64,000 bases of DNA from Aphis gossypii (Eukaryota > Arthropoda > Insecta > Hemiptera > Aphididae). Every line of letters begins with the position of its first letter. Positions within the stretch are counted from its first letter, which is position 1. The stretch covers positions 3,928,695 through 3,992,694 of the forward strand of contig NC_065533.1 in assembly GCF_020184175.1 (NCBI RefSeq). Reading direction: 5' to 3'. The notes beneath the pieces were generated by a model. The model was not told the DNA's origin. It saw nothing but the letters and a program-made list of their open reading frames with translations, and made no database searches. Positions 24,621-40,000 of this stretch are shown one piece after another. The translations under genes and the position numbers were made by a program.

Positions 24621-27100
24621 GAAAAACAAACTCAAATTTCACACTAATTTACTTCTATAAAATATTTTAAAATCTAATATATTTTTTTATTGTTTTATTA
24701 AAATAAAAACTTGTAAGACATTTTGTAATTCATTTGTATAAATTATAATTTTTAATTGACATATATACAGTTTTATAAAAATATGGCCACGGTAGTATAT
24801 AAAAATGGTAATAAATGCATTTAATTGACTAATTTATAATATTCTTTATTAATGTTTAGGTACTTTGTAAATTATTAAAGAATATTTGTTTACTTATAAA
24901 AATGTGTATTAAGTATTTTAAATATTTCCATTACTAAATTATAAAATAATAAAAACAATATAAAAACATGAACTATCATCATATTTTTTAAGTTTGGACA
25001 TAATCTTCTTATTAATTAAGAATATCAAAATAAGAGTACATTAAATTCAACATGTAATACGTTATTAGAACTATTCTTATTTACTTATTTAAAACTAAAT
25101 TTATTTGCAGTATATTAAACATATTTTCTTATTAGTAAATATGAACTTTAGTCTCATTTTAGTTCACTTACTACATATTCAAACATTAACTTTAAATTAA
25201 TTAAATTATGTTGGACTCTATATTTAAATAAGCCAAATTGACAAATCTAAAAGCTGAGTTACCTAACCTAAGACATACGCTAACTTACTAGTCACAATGT
25301 TTAATATTTAATCTTTTATCCAGATAATAAATAATTGGTATAATAACTTGCACGTATATGAATTATTTTGTTTCTTTTATTCTCCATTTATACCTTTAAT
25401 GTTCTTACTTATTAAGACTACTGTCTATTCATATCGGTGCGGCGGAATAAATATTAAATTATAACATGTAAAATTTACTTTATAAAGTTTTTAGGTCGAA
25501 CATAATCAGAATACAAAGTCAAGGAATATGTTTATAAATATTTCCAAACACTCTTCGAGATAACATAAGACTCTAATAACTGAAGTTATAAAATATATTA
25601 TGTACCTAGAAGAAGTATGTCGGCTATAAAGAAAAATATAGTTTAGTTATGTACAATTTAATAAACAATACCTAATGAATAAATTCAAAATGTTTGTTTC
25701 AGCTTCTTTGCTAGTTATTTGAATTTTTCAAAATTATTAAACTTTATACATTTATCGTGATCATGAAGTATTCATACATATTTAAAGTATATAGGTACGT
25801 GCGACGTATACAAAATAATAATATGTAATCACTCAGCTATTTTTAAAATCTTTGATCTAAAGCTTTAAATAAAGAAAATAATAAGAGATTTATAGTAGGT
25901 ATTCAATCCGTTTCCTTTTTATTAAATGTTCGATATTGCGTTTTAAGTTGGTTTTTGTGCTGACACAAATATCCAAAGTATATCATTTTTTTCTTTTATA
26001 CACTTATAAAAATGTAACAAATGTTATATTTATAATTGCTTTTATAAAATACATACATTTTATTGAAATATTATTTATATGAATATTTTAATTCATCTTC
26101 CTCATACCCTTAGTATAGCTATTCATTTTAAAACTTATCAACGAATTTATTGACATTTTAAGCTCTGGTTTAAATGTTTATATTGTTTATTTGTGTATAT
26201 CTACCATAGTATACATTTTTGAAACAATTTATTAAATTTAAACTGATTAAGACTCTAAAGTTAATGGTTTATTAATAACTATACTTTAAACTAATTTTAC
26301 AACCATTTTAAATTTATAAAAAAGCTATTAACTTAATAAAATGATAAGTCTGTTTTTTTTACGATGAAAGAGTAACATTATTACTAAAAGTCTTAAAAAT
26401 AATTAAATTTTTCTATACACCATTACTGTTATCCTAACCGTTGGTATTTTAGAACTGTATATCTACTATATTTATCCTACAACTTTAGCTTCATAAAAAT
26501 GATCATTTTAAACATGCATTTATGTTTGGATTTGTATTAGTTCTAATGAGCTGATATCATTATAGATAATCCTTAAAGGCCATCGAAAACTTCTTGTTAG
26601 TTATGTTTTGTTTCGATTAAGTGTAACTCAATAATATATTTTGTTTTTAATTTATTATAGTTTATATATTTTTATTATTATTTATTATGTAGTTTAATTT
26701 GTTTCAACATATTCCATGTTATTACTAGTTTGATAAAATGTGCACATAATATTGAGCTGTATATTATAGTGATATATTATTTTATATTAACAATATTGAT
26801 TTAGAATAAGCAGTGACAATAGATATAGATTACTATAAATATATAAATGTAAAAATAAATAAATAATTGGTTTTGTGTGTAATAATTGTTTGCCATAGTG
26901 GGAGTTTTTGAGTCTTCCGATAAGACTACGTCCATGACAGCCAGAGTCGTAGGCGTATATTTTTTATTTAACTTCCAAGGTCATAATGGACAACATAATA
27001 TAATGTTTTTAGTATTATTTAATTTAATTCTAATCTAACCATGAACAAGAAGTATTCCCGTATCGTTATGTATTTCCTCATAAACTAAGGAGCTTTTAAC
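24621..27100. other. AT-rich DNA, no gene seen
   Basis: Only AT filler with short chance frames is visible. Confidence 0.6.
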
Positions 27101-27114
27101 CTTATTCTTAAGAA

Positions 27115-27390
27115 TCCGTTAGACATATTGAAAAAGTATAAATTATTAAAGGTTGATTGAAGGCTAGGTACTATTGATCATTTTATCTGGAGTGTACATA
27201 AGTGGTTTATTAAGAGGTAGATAGTTTTCATCTTGGAATAGCATAACGTAATATTTTTATTGAATCTGAAATTCTAGGTAATTTTTTCATCTATAGAAAC
27301 ACCAAGGGACTTTATTGAGTTATCTAAATTATAATATAATGTAGACAGAGCTTTGATACCTTCACAATCCACACATTTAAAATGTAGTGC
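27115..27390 (-). pseudogene. Non-LTR retrotransposon reverse-transcriptase remnant
   Basis: The minus strand encodes a Cys-containing stretch (KCVDCEGIKAL), then NSIKSLGVSIDEKIT, a stop, then YSKMKTIYLLINHL. After a frameshift comes YLAFNQPLIIYTFSI. The order resembles the end of the RT domain of Jockey/R1-like LINEs: a 'KYLGV.iD.kL.W' block, a helix with 'K....Y.L...L', then 'YLALVQSII.YG'. The catalytic YADD box and the endonuclease are absent. It is a 5'-truncated, decayed fragment and its clade is uncertain. Confidence 0.6.
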
Positions 27391-29664
27391 TATATTCCAA
27401 AATTAATGTGTAATACCTACCTAAATACATAATATATGTGTACAGCATGTCTAAAATTTAATGTGATTAATATAAAATAAATACAATAAAGATGTTTTAT
27501 AGTAGTTGTTATTTAAAATTATTTATGTGTGTTACTTTGTATACTTAAAATTAAAAGGGGTTTTCACAAAATGGACGTTAAAACTAGGGTTATAGACTTA
27601 ATTTTATTAAAGATATATATATATTTTATTACACTACCAAAGTTTTATATTAGAAATTGCTACATAATGCAAATAATGGATATAAAATATAATATCATCA
27701 CTTATGATAGGCAAGATCAGATAATAAATATAACTGATTATTGGAAGCCGGTGCGTATTTTTATCATGCATAATATATCTTAAAATCGTGGTAAAAATAT
27801 AACTTAACATCAAACGTGTATAATGTATATACATTATACAGTATTCACCCTAGGTTCATAATTTTAATATTTGATAAATGATATGAATATTAATATAATA
27901 ACTATACATTGCTTAATTCATAAAACATTTATTCAGTTACCTAAATTTATTGAAAAATATTAAATATTTTCACTGTGACTAGTTATATGTTTTATACTTG
28001 TAAATCTATGTTTTGTATATATTTTTTTTTTTTTTTTGAAGTTATGATAATTTGATTTATTTTTAATAAACTTACGTATTCTAATAGCTAGATATTAACT
28101 TAAATGTAAACTTTCACTAAAACAATAGGAACCTATATAATATTAACAACACAATTAAAATACATTGAATTACCCTACGTATCTAAATAATAATTTCAAA
28201 AATATAACCGTACTGATAGAGTAAATTAATACATCGTTTTTAGATTATATCTATTTAATCAAAAGGCTTAATTTAAAATGTATATAACTTGGAATATATA
28301 TTATAATAGTTTTTAAAACTAAATTATATCAATAAAAATATTGTTCAGTGTAAAATATAGTAATGCAATAAGCATTAGATAGATAATAAAACATAAAATA
28401 ACAATGTATTTAATAAAAATTGTTTTTCGTTTTATCAATTTTATTTTATTTTATTCACATTATATTATAAGTTATAAGTTAAAACATATAATTAGGTATT
28501 CAAAAGGATTACGTATGCACTGTTTTGGAGTTATATACAATCCTTTTATATACATTCATTATTATATATCGATGTGGGTGAGTACATGATAAATGGATAT
28601 TTATTTTATGATGTAAATTATTTAAATCACCTGTAGGTATATTATGATATACATTATTCCTTTGTTCCTGCTAAATAATCTTTTAATATAGTCGTTAAAT
28701 AGGAATCCAATTTGGTCATTATTATATTTTATTATTGTTAAAAATATTTTATGTATCGTAACGCACAATAAACCGACGCGTAAATGCATAACTGAAACAT
28801 TATTGTGTGAATAAAATTAGAAGCAAAATCAGTGCTCCTAAAGGTAATTTTCAAAAATATAGTCTTATTATATAATATAATATTATATAGATAAATATAT
28901 TGCGTATTGTATTGATAATAAAATCCATATAGCACTACCATTATATTAATTCAATAAATCTTTGCAAAACATGTATTATATAATGTCTATTTTATTATCT
29001 AGTTTGAGCTAGTGAATCCCGAAGTCTTATACGAAATTTCGAGTAACGTTAAACATTTGTTTTTAATGTCTCTCGGTGACTATTATCCAAAGACTGCTTC
29101 TGTTTTACTTAAGGATAAAACCGAGGGTTTCCTACTTCATTCGTTTGTGATCTAACAGCTAGAGACTAGAACATAAAAAAAAAAAATACATTTTTCTGGG
29201 TTACAATACAAACGGCCTTAATAACATGGTCTTAAAATACATACGTCCATGATCCATCTCACAATCAGCAAATTACATTTTTAAAACAATCATTTATAGT
29301 TAAAAAGACTGCTTAATTGAATTGGAAAGAAAATACATTATTACAAATAACAAATTTGAAACAAAATATTGACTATGAATTACGATTTTACGAATAACAT
29401 GTTTTATATTATATTCTCATCACAAATAATAAATAACTATTACATAAAATTGATTTATTTTGGATATTATAAAAATAATATTTTAGATTCGATGAGTGTA
29501 TTAGTTTTACTATGAAATGTATGAATTGTATTTTTAATTATTTATTTTTGTGTCTTCACTTTTGAAATTGTCAATAAGATAGTTTTTTAAAAATAAGTTA
29601 TGAATTAAATAACAAATTTTCAATGAGATCAGAATCGAATATTTATTTTTAATTTTCCGTTCTA
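27391..29664. other. AT-rich DNA, no gene seen
   Basis: Short AT-driven frames only (for example 27529-27783 and 28404-28589), rich in Ile, Tyr, Phe and Lys as expected of random AT-rich DNA. Confidence 0.6.
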
Positions 29665-29745
29665 CCTCATGCGGCCTTCTACGTACCACCATGTAGTTTT
29701 TCGCGTACCAATAGTGGTTCGTATAACACAGTTTGAGAACCGCTG
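29665..29745. mobile_element. hAT-type MITE terminal fragment
   Basis: The right end, CAGTTTGAGAACCGCTG (29729-29745), is the reverse complement of the classic hAT terminus of the type CAGxGGTTCTCAAACT. The preceding bases (cgtaccaccatgtag ... cgcgtaccaatagtggttcg) fit the sub-terminal sequence of such MITEs. No matching left terminus was found nearby, so the element appears truncated and the target duplication cannot be tested. Confidence 0.6.
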
Positions 29746-32700
29746 ACTTATAGCAATGTAAATATATTATTAAATATCTTTAGAATTATAGGCTGATAAA
29801 TCATCTCCAATTAGAACAGTATTTTTACCATGCATTGCTTACAATAATTTCAAAATCGAATTCAATTTTAACACATATTTTATATACTGGACACCTAATT
29901 TTTTAAATATAAAATTAACTAATTTCCAGAGTTTTGTTTAATGTATATTTATTTAAACTTAATATTGTATAATGAAATATTACATTCTTAATGTTTGGAT
30001 TTCATGAAAAACTTACACAGTTATTGGGAATATATAAATGTTTACTTACAAATATACCATTATAAATTTGTAGTTTGGATTTATATTCAGTGTTGGATTT
30101 TTTAATGTGTTTCTAATCTCTGTCTGTTAAGTTGATAACTTTTTTTAATGCATTGTACAAGATAAACTAATTTTTATTGTTTTCTATGTAAATAATACTT
30201 ATGGAAAACAATATCACTATCTATACCTAATGTTCTGGAATTTTACACCTATAAGTATGTGCTGTCGTCACAGTAGATCTAAATCATGTAAATAGTCGAA
30301 AGGTTCTTCTACTTCATAATAATAACAATTATTATTATACATTGAACATTTTAAATACATAGGTAATTCAGTTATCCTATATAGCTGTTGTATTTAATAT
30401 TTCAAGTATTTAATAGAAGTAAAAAATCGTGTAAAACAGTTAATTTAATCTATTCATTTTAGATCAGATTATACTATTATAGTTACTAAAATAATCGACA
30501 TGTGCCTACTTACCGATTTCCATTAAATAAATTACAACAATAATTTTCACAAAAAGTATTTGTTGAAATCACTTAGATATATCGTTTATTATTATTAATA
30601 TACTTAATTATATTTATTTTTTTTTTTATACATAATATATATCACTTTATATTACTATATCACATAATATAATATTATGTACTATGCTCCTTGTAAAACT
30701 CATTAGATGTAATCTTAGTGCAGACATCAACTTTAATTAAAAAAAAAAAAAAGAACAATATAGGAATGGAATTTTATTAATGGTTCAATTTAGTCCACAG
30801 CTGGACGATAAAATAAAATATAAAACTCTATCGTTTATTACGTTTAAAAAAAAGTTTAAAAACTCGATTTGTACATTTTGAACGATTTTAAACTTTTTTC
30901 ATTGGAATAAGGATTGTTCAATCAATAACAGTATTAATGTTCTGCTATTTTATAAAATAGATTTGATGGTATCTATAATTACATATATCCAATAAATAAA
31001 TTAAATTTGGGATGAAGTATACATTTTTTGATTATAATTAAAACGTTAATGCATAACCTTTGAATAGTTAGATAAGTTATTAATTTAGATTTTAGAATAT
31101 TATAAAACTTATTATTTATGCATAAATACCATACATTAGAATTAGATTAGGTACCGATAACTAATGCGAGTAGTTCTATTTAAAATAACTAATGTTATGT
31201 GATATAGTCGTACAATAATAATAATACAATTAAAATGAATACCTAATGTAATTTTCACATATTTATGAGAATATATAAAGATAAAGGATTTTTAGTTATT
31301 TGACATATTATATAATTATTATTCTTCATGAACAAAAATATTTTTTTTTTAAGACAGTTTTACATTTTTTCTTTACTTCAATAAAATACCATTTAAATAA
31401 TATAAGTTAGCTGATTTAAAATTAGAGTAACTATTTTTTTATATATGAACCGTATCTATTTAATAGGAAAACAAATATTTACATATTTAAATTTTTATAA
31501 AATTAAATAATGAGTAAATTGTAAATTGTAAATTATTATGATTTTAAAATTTTAAATACTAATAAAATATATTATGGTTGGATTCTTAATATAGATATTA
31601 TAGTTGAATAATATATAAGATGATATTGTGTTAAGAGGTCTGAATAAGTTAGTGTAATGGAATAATCAAATTAAGTATTTAATGTATTAGCTCTTAACAC
31701 TAAAGGTGTTTGGATATTTTTATTATTTTAAATGTACTCCTTATTAATTAATTAGTAAAGTTTTAAGTAGTATAGTATAAGTATAATATTTATTTTGTAA
31801 ACGTTTCACTGTTCTGGAAAATCACTGATGCAAATAATTGTTTTAATCATTTGTACTCGTAATTTGTTTTAAATAATCATCAACGGCAATTCTTATTTTC
31901 ATGAGTATATATTATTTTATAAAAATGGAAGCTACGCAAAACATTCATATAGATGTCATTAAACCCTCTAGCAAGCTCTATATATCATCAGCTTTAAGGG
32001 AAAATAGGACAATAAAAAAAATAAAAAATAAATATAAATGAATAAAAAATAAAAAAAAACTTCCACGTGTAGAATTTTAAAGGATTTTTATGATTTTGAA
32101 ACTATACAATGAATGTGGATGAGGTACATATTATGAATTATGCATTGGTTTCACAAGAAGGTGTCACGTAGATTTATTTGCTCGTCCAAAATTCAAGATT
32201 TGGCATGCATACAAACACGCACATATGAGTCAATTATCATCTTCAATTGGTATTATTCTCAGCTGATCGTTCATACAAAATCTCAAACTCAATTTATGAC
32301 TCCTGGCATAGAACAAATCAAAGGTGTGTATGTGTGTGTGTGTATTTGAGGGCTTCGTATAGGATAGATTTCCCTTCGACAACTTACCCAACTATCGATA
32401 TCAATTTTAACCGAACGAATGTGACGTATTGAATATAATATGTATTATTGTACATGGTCTACTGAAATTCGATTATATTCGATTTAGAGATTAATTCGTT
32501 ATTTACTCGAATATTCTACGAAAATGTACCTATTAAAATATATAGAAGGGCACAATAATATTAAATTATAATATCAGCGTTTGTCCAAATGATGTGCTAT
32601 ACTCTAATTTACAAACAACTGACTAATTAAAAATCATTTTTGTCATAATTGATTGCCTACATTAGTTTTATAAATGCATTTTACAAAAAGTATATAAACA

Positions 32701-33913
32701 TTTAACACCATCATTATTTCAACAGATGATAGATTACCCATCAGGTAACTGATAACTAGTGCATGACAATATTAACTGTGATCAACGAATTTTTAAGAAT
32801 TCATAAAAAATGTTATTACTTGTATATATATAACTTAATTTAAGGTGATAAAAAAAAAAACATTTGTAAATTATGTAATTTTTTCTTAATTTCAGAATAA
32901 TAATTTATAAAGTCATATATATATTATTATTTAATAATAAATCTTAATTAGGTAGCTTAAACTTTTCTGATGTCTGATAAAAATGATAAAAAAAATTATT
33001 ATTTTTTTAGTTATTGGTGACCAATATCATGGTTAAATAACATTTCGTATACCTAAACGTCTGGAGTTGTACAATTTATTCTTCTTTTAATTATTAATAT
33101 AATATTAATTACTATGTATATACCTAGCTAAGAAGTTATTCTAAGCTGACATGTTATGATATTATCATAGCGTTGCATAACATATCTTACAGATTAATTT
33201 ATCCATTATATGCCAATATAGAAAACTACATACTAATATTATAATTATTATAAAATAACTTGTCGATACTTTTATTGTTTATTTAAATTTATACATGAAA
33301 ATTAGACAAAATCAGGTAGATAATAATATTATATTGAAACAAATAAAATAACTATTGTTGTTAACTGTTATGTATACTTAAAGTATAATATAGGTAAGTA
33401 TTTTTGTTGTAGGTATCAACTGTAGAAAAAAAAAGGAATAAAAATATAGAAATGTTATTGCTTTATACATAATGTAATTCTATAATCGAAATTATACGGT
33501 TTCTTTAAGATTTTAATCAAAACAATGAAAGTCTAAGGTTTCATAATCAATTTTTCTGAATACTCTTTTTTTAAAAAATTTCAAAATTTAGATAAGTATT
33601 TCAATATTCTATAATTATTGTATCATTTGTATAATTAAATGTAGACGTTACTTAGAGTTTGATAAATTAGTATTGTGTCATTTATTTTTTAAAGTAATGA
33701 TTAATCCTATGATATTATAGAGATGTTTTTTTATTATTATGTAAATATGTAAAATATTATTCGTTATTTAGAATTATAAATCCTTTCCAAATAATTTAAG
33801 TTATTACTGAAATAACATTTTATTTAAAATAACTCCAAAAACACTGGCCATCGGGATACATTTACATCCGATATTTGTTTCTGTAAATATAAATATAACA
33901 TCAAACTAAATAA
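29746..33913. other. AT-rich DNA with one GT microsatellite, no gene seen
   Basis: A short GT run is at 32323-32344. The segment around 31.9-32.45 kb is a little less AT-rich, but no domain is recognisable in its short frames. Confidence 0.5.
32323..32344. repeat. (GT)n microsatellite
   Basis: An imperfect GT dinucleotide run of about 22 bp. Confidence 0.85.
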
Positions 33914-34012
33914 ATGGTTAAGACAAATACGACAGTAAACGGATACGATGGATTAAATTTGGTCGAATTGATGACAGCAGCGATGAATTCGATAGCAGTA
34001 GAGGTAGAGTGA
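33914..34012 (+). CDS. Possible 32-codon small ORF
   Basis: An ATG at 33914 begins a 32-codon frame (MVKTNTTVNGYDGLNLVELM onward) with even codon composition, ending in TGA. The local sequence (33845-34050) is richer in G+C than the flanks. There is no recognised domain. A donor-like GAG|GTAGAG overlaps the end, so a coding exon is another possibility. Chance occurrence is likely. Confidence 0.15.
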   Translation: MVKTNTTVNGYDGLNLVELMTAAMNSIAVEVE

Positions 34013-37000
34013 GAATCCTGATTAAGCGATTCGTTCAGTGATTCCAGGGCTTAGAATTTAAATTATTATAGCTTTTATTATATTAATGTGTATTATAGTA
34101 ATCGGTAAAATACTAGTTTTAATAAAATGATACGTTTTTATACTTTTTTTTTTCTTTTAACCAGTATATTTATTTTTCATCGTAGACACGGTAATAAAAA
34201 GTTTAGATGTTTTTATGTATTTTACTTATTACCTATAACCTAAGTGATAAGTGATAAAATTTGTTAAAATTAAGTTATTATAATCTATCTTTATAATATT
34301 ATTATAAAAATTAACATCATATGTTTTCATTTTGTTTCAGAAGTTTTTGTTTATACTACACACATTAAAAATAACCAGCAATTATATACCTAATCATAAA
34401 GTAATAAAATAAAAAAACAAAATCTGTTTAATAAAGAACGCAATATTTAACATTAGCTGATTGTACATTATAATATGAATTATAGTATGAATCAGAAGAT
34501 TATTACGAAGACCCTTTAAAATAATGTTCCCCTTTAAAATAATGTTCATAAAAACAATTTTAAAAATGTCAGTAAAATAGTATAATAGTAGATATTGATA
34601 AAATTTGTAGCAATAAATATTTATGTACCCAATTTAATTTTAAACTAATATTTGCAGTTTATTTTAAAGAAGTACAAATTAATAACGATATTAAATTTAA
34701 TTCAAAAAATAATATCTAACAGTACCTATCTAATAGTATCTATCATTAACTATTAATTAGAAGACTTTAAATATAGTTTTTTTATTTTTTGTTTTCGAAA
34801 GAGGTTAATAATAAAATTATAACCACTCTAAAAAACATGAAAATAAAATTATTTGGGCACTAAAAATTGGAAAAACGGTAAATAAATACTTTAAGACTCA
34901 AGGTAATGAAGAATTAAGCTCTTAGATAATGATGAAATATATATAAGAAAACATTTAGGAAATGTTATTTTTCTACTTTGTCAATAGTTTCTCAATGCTT
35001 AAGTAAAATCTACTGACAGTCGTCCAAATTGCCTTTAGAGTTTAGACCAACATAATCATTATAGTATAATAATATTATGTTTTTCAAACTTTTTTGGGTC
35101 ATGAATTCGTTTGGATAGAAGTAGAAATTTAATATAAAAAGCGTTTTAATTTGTAATTATATTGGGCTTGATTTTTTGCCATAATAATTGTTTTGAAAAT
35201 TTAATTTTTATCGAAATAAATATTGTTAATAATATAATTATTTTTTTATATGTTATTCAAAATCAAAATATAGATATTAAGTTATTTCAGTGCTGGTTTT
35301 AAAATTGATTAAAATAGATAAAAAAAAAAAAAAAACCACATAAATAAAGTATGTAAATTACAATGGACAAGAGAACAAAAAGAAAAATTTATTAGTTTAA
35401 CTACACTCTATTCGCTATCTTAGTGTAACTAATTGAATTGTGTCCTAACCTTGGTTTAATAATAATTTTTGATAGTTATTTTTCATAAGGTTTTGAAATT
35501 ATAAATATAATTGTATGTTACTGTCATAAAAGTTTTATGTTTTAAATTTAACTTATTAACATGTGTGATTAATATATTATGTTAATAGTTTATGAAGTCT
35601 AAAATATTTAAAAAAAACATGAATCACTGAATTCTTATTATTTTTTTTTTAATACAAATATTGAAAATATTTATATTTTGAAAACTAATAATAATATAGT
35701 CTTCTATTTTATTAATTATTGTGGATATAATAGTTGATATTTAAATATATTGATATTTACTATGCATTAAGTGACGCAGTCGACATATTACTATATTTAT
35801 CTTATTTATTTTCCAATATTTAAAACAAAACTTTGTTATTTTTTCCAGAAAATGGCTTATCATTGATAACGCTATTGCATCTTACCCTGAGTGCTATATT
35901 ATTAATTAAGATTAATATGTTTGTTTTCATTTATTTAAAAAAAAATGAAAAAATCATATTCATCCGGTAGTATTAGATCAAAAGGTTTTTATTAGTAATT
36001 CGAACGCACGTAAATAATTATTATGAAACAGTAATTTTTTTCACCACTCCATGTGTGATAAGAACTTTTATTACACGAACAATCGATTAAATTGCTTATG
36101 AACGATTAAATATAACTGCAAGATACCTTAGCAGTTAAAACATTCATTTTAGCATTAAGTATATATTAAAAAACTCGTGAATTTTTTGTTAACGTTCAAT
36201 TTAAATTTAAACATTTAGTTTAAAATTCTAAACAAATTACTATAAAGTATAGAGAAGCATTTTTAAATTTAATTAAATTGAATTATGAGTATAGTGCATT
36301 TTATTACAATACTATAATTTAATTATTAATGATCGTGACAATATTTGAATACGTTTTTTCCTGTTTCCAAATCTTGTATTAATTCAAACCTAAATAGTTT
36401 TGTTACTAAAACTTAAAACTGTTCGATTACAATAACGGTCCATTCCATCAGTTGATTAATAATTCTGTAAATTTACTTATCATAAAAAAAAAAAAAAATA
36501 TTATAAATAATTATAACATAATTACGTGCCGACCGTAAAATATCTGCTCGAATATATTACGTGGAAGTTGGATCTATGATAATATATGCGTATCCGTGTA
36601 TGTATCTAATGTTAACAATAATAATTTTGTCATATTGTGAGATGCTATTTGCGTACCTATGTCTATGTAAATAATACACAAAATAGTAAATACATTATGA
36701 CCGATTGTTTTAACAATGCACTGTTAGAAAAAATATTTTGGTTTGCATAGGTATATTTTATAACTAACACATGCATAACAGTAACCTATACCATTGTATA
36801 CTTAATACAATGTAAAACAAAACAGTATAGTTAAGTTACTTAAACTTGACAGTTTTTTCAATAATTCAATTTGGGATAAAAAAATAGTTTTAGATACATA
36901 GTTCATAAAAATACACAAACTAACACTTTATCATTTAATTCAAAACTTGAATTTCGCGTTTTAATTCACGTTTTTGTTAAGAAAAAAGAATAATAATTAT

Positions 37001-40000
37001 GAAACTGCAGTAGCTTTGATTATTAATTGATTTTCAAAACTGAATGATCTGAAAATTGTAATTGGAATAATATTGTTGATGGCATAAAATATCATAGGAA
37101 ATAAATTGCTATAAACGTTGATAAATAAATAAATTATTAACGAACAAATTAGTTCGTAGAATGACGTATAACAATATTTATAACATAGTTATAACAACAA
37201 AATATGAAGAACTAATTAAATATTCCATAAAATGAAAATACGTCATTATCACTCCATTGTAAAATGGCCATATTCAAATCACCAGATTTTTAAATACATT
37301 AGATGTCGCGGTTATTTCATATTTGGATCCGCTAAATAGCGTCGCTTCAAAGTCGGTTGCTTAGAGTCAAACACTATAATTCGTAAAATGGTTGTTATAA
37401 ACGTAAAAATATTATGATAATATACTACAGTATCTTTAATAATGGGTCGAGCAGCGTTTAAATTGTATTAGAACGGACAAACTACTCAGCGATATTAATA
37501 TGATAATTTATTACATTCACCTTTATTATAAGTGAATGTATAGCAAATAACGATCACAGGTAGTAATGTGAACGCATTGAATAATATAAATGTTTAATTA
37601 ACACAACAACACCTACTACTTGCACGGTATATAATATTATAATAATAGTCATAACCATTTAATATTAGATTATTTGGTTAAGGTTTAAACTGGCTCAATG
37701 GAATCAAAATGCCTAATGACATTTTAAATTATCTCATATAATTTAACAATTAATTAATATAATTAATAAAATACCAACAATTCTATGCACTGACAATGAA
37801 ATAATTGGTATTGAAGTCATTATAATATTTTGATTGGTTCCGTACATAGTTCAATGGTTTGGAATGCACATTATTTACGACAAATTTACATTCTCTACAA
37901 ACTAAACTTATACTTAAGTCATGATTAACAACAACTTACTTTGGCTTTTGCGATCATAATAATAATATAAAGTATTGATTATCGTTAAATATCCGAGCCA
38001 GATTGAAAACTTAATTCCATTAGACAATAGTTAATAATTATTATTAATTAACATAAGAATACATTTTAAAACAATAAAATATGTTGCTGTGTAAAACCAA
38101 TCAGATTCGTCCATAGTAATATTATATTATACTTAGTAAGTAATGATTTAAATGCTTATTTGTTTTATAAACTGGTTATAGGCACTAGACAGAGTAGATT
38201 TACAAAGCTTATGATATTAATTGTGGACAATGAAATGTATTTATTGTAAAATAATACATAATCGTAATATCAAAGATGGATTAGTTATAAATTGACTGAT
38301 AAATGAAACACAATTTGAATTTGGTGATGCATCGCATAAATCTGACTTAAAGAAAAATGTTGTTAATGGGAAACCGATTAAAGTGATTCAAATACGTATG
38401 ATCATTGCAAACGATTTAACAAGGTAACATTAATTACGGAAACCTGTCGACTGTCACGTCCATTGAAAGCATTTAATGAGGAAAATGTCGAACTTACGTA
38501 TTGTATTAGTTGTTTTTGAAGGGAAGGTCATTTGACGAAATATTAATGAAATGTCAGAAAGTACAATGTAACTGGCTGTATTAGATATACTAAAAATTAC
38601 CAATATATAACAATATAGTGAAAATATATAGTGCCTCCATGCGCATAAATACCCGTTTGTCAAAATTTACTAAAACAATCTTTATATAAATGTAATTCCT
38701 TTGTGCGTTTGTTGTGTTCGTGTGACTTTTGAATGACTTGACCCTTTTCAATAAAAGTTATATCAATAGATTCCTTGAAACTCGGAGGGTGTATTTAATT
38801 TATTATGTCAACTCCTATAAATGATTTTTACAGGAATTTAGTTATGGCTCACTAAAAATCGAATGTATTTTTTTTTTTGATTATTCAAGTGATTGCCTTT
38901 GGTTACAAATTTTATCACTATTATAATTAGTATAAATAAAGCATATCTATAAAAATATTTATAAATATAAAAAAATTCTTAAAATAAAATATTTATAAAT
39001 ATTATGAATTTTTTTAAACTCTGGACTTACTTTTATGTAAACACATAAATACGAATACCATTTTTAAAGATTTTACGATTTACGTCAGCTAATAAGCATT
39101 TGTTGAATGGTCTTCAGTTTTTCGTATTTACACACAAAATTATTCTTGGTTAAGAAAGGGAAATCTTAAAATTATTCATTGTAACTGCTACGTTTGAATT
39201 ATATATTATATTTTTAATATGATATTTTATATTATATTATACATCAGCTGAAAAAAACCACCAGAAAACCATTGAGAAATAGATTCATTTTAAACTAGTA
39301 TAAATTGGATAATATAGTTAGTATCATAATACAAAATATTAATGATAAGAACATTTAAAAATTACTAAAATAATACTCATTGTATACAAATCATCACTGG
39401 GAATCTGAAGTATTTTATTCTTAAGTACCTAAGTATTTTAGATTTGGTGTAAAATTAATGTTAAATTAAATAATATGATTTCGTAAAATTTATATTATGA
39501 AATATCTATCAAAACAGACCTTATTTATGTCATATATTATTATAATATTTTAATTAGTAATGAGAAACGACATGTTGAATTATAACATTATGATGACATT
39601 AAATCTCAGATTTATGTGATATTAAGCTACGGTCACATTTTAGAACTAGGAAAATGTTAATAAATATTAAATAAACATAACAATTTATGTATTTAGGATG
39701 TTTGAGACTGTAAAATATTATTAAAACTTAAATTCTTTTATATCTTACTTCGGATTTCCTGTATTAGCATGCTATGCCAGACGCAAAAAAACTACTTTAC
39801 CAGGGTAAAACTCATTAACGTAAAGGCTTTGAAGGGGGACTTTGCGAACCTCTCCACCATTAGACAATAAATGCTCCCACGTCAGTACCATTGTTAGTTG
39901 TTTCGTGATTCACAAATTATATAGAAAGAAAGTTTTGCGTGAGAAAGAGTCAAAAAGGTAAAGATGAGAAACAAAATGTTCACGATGAAAACCAAAGAAC

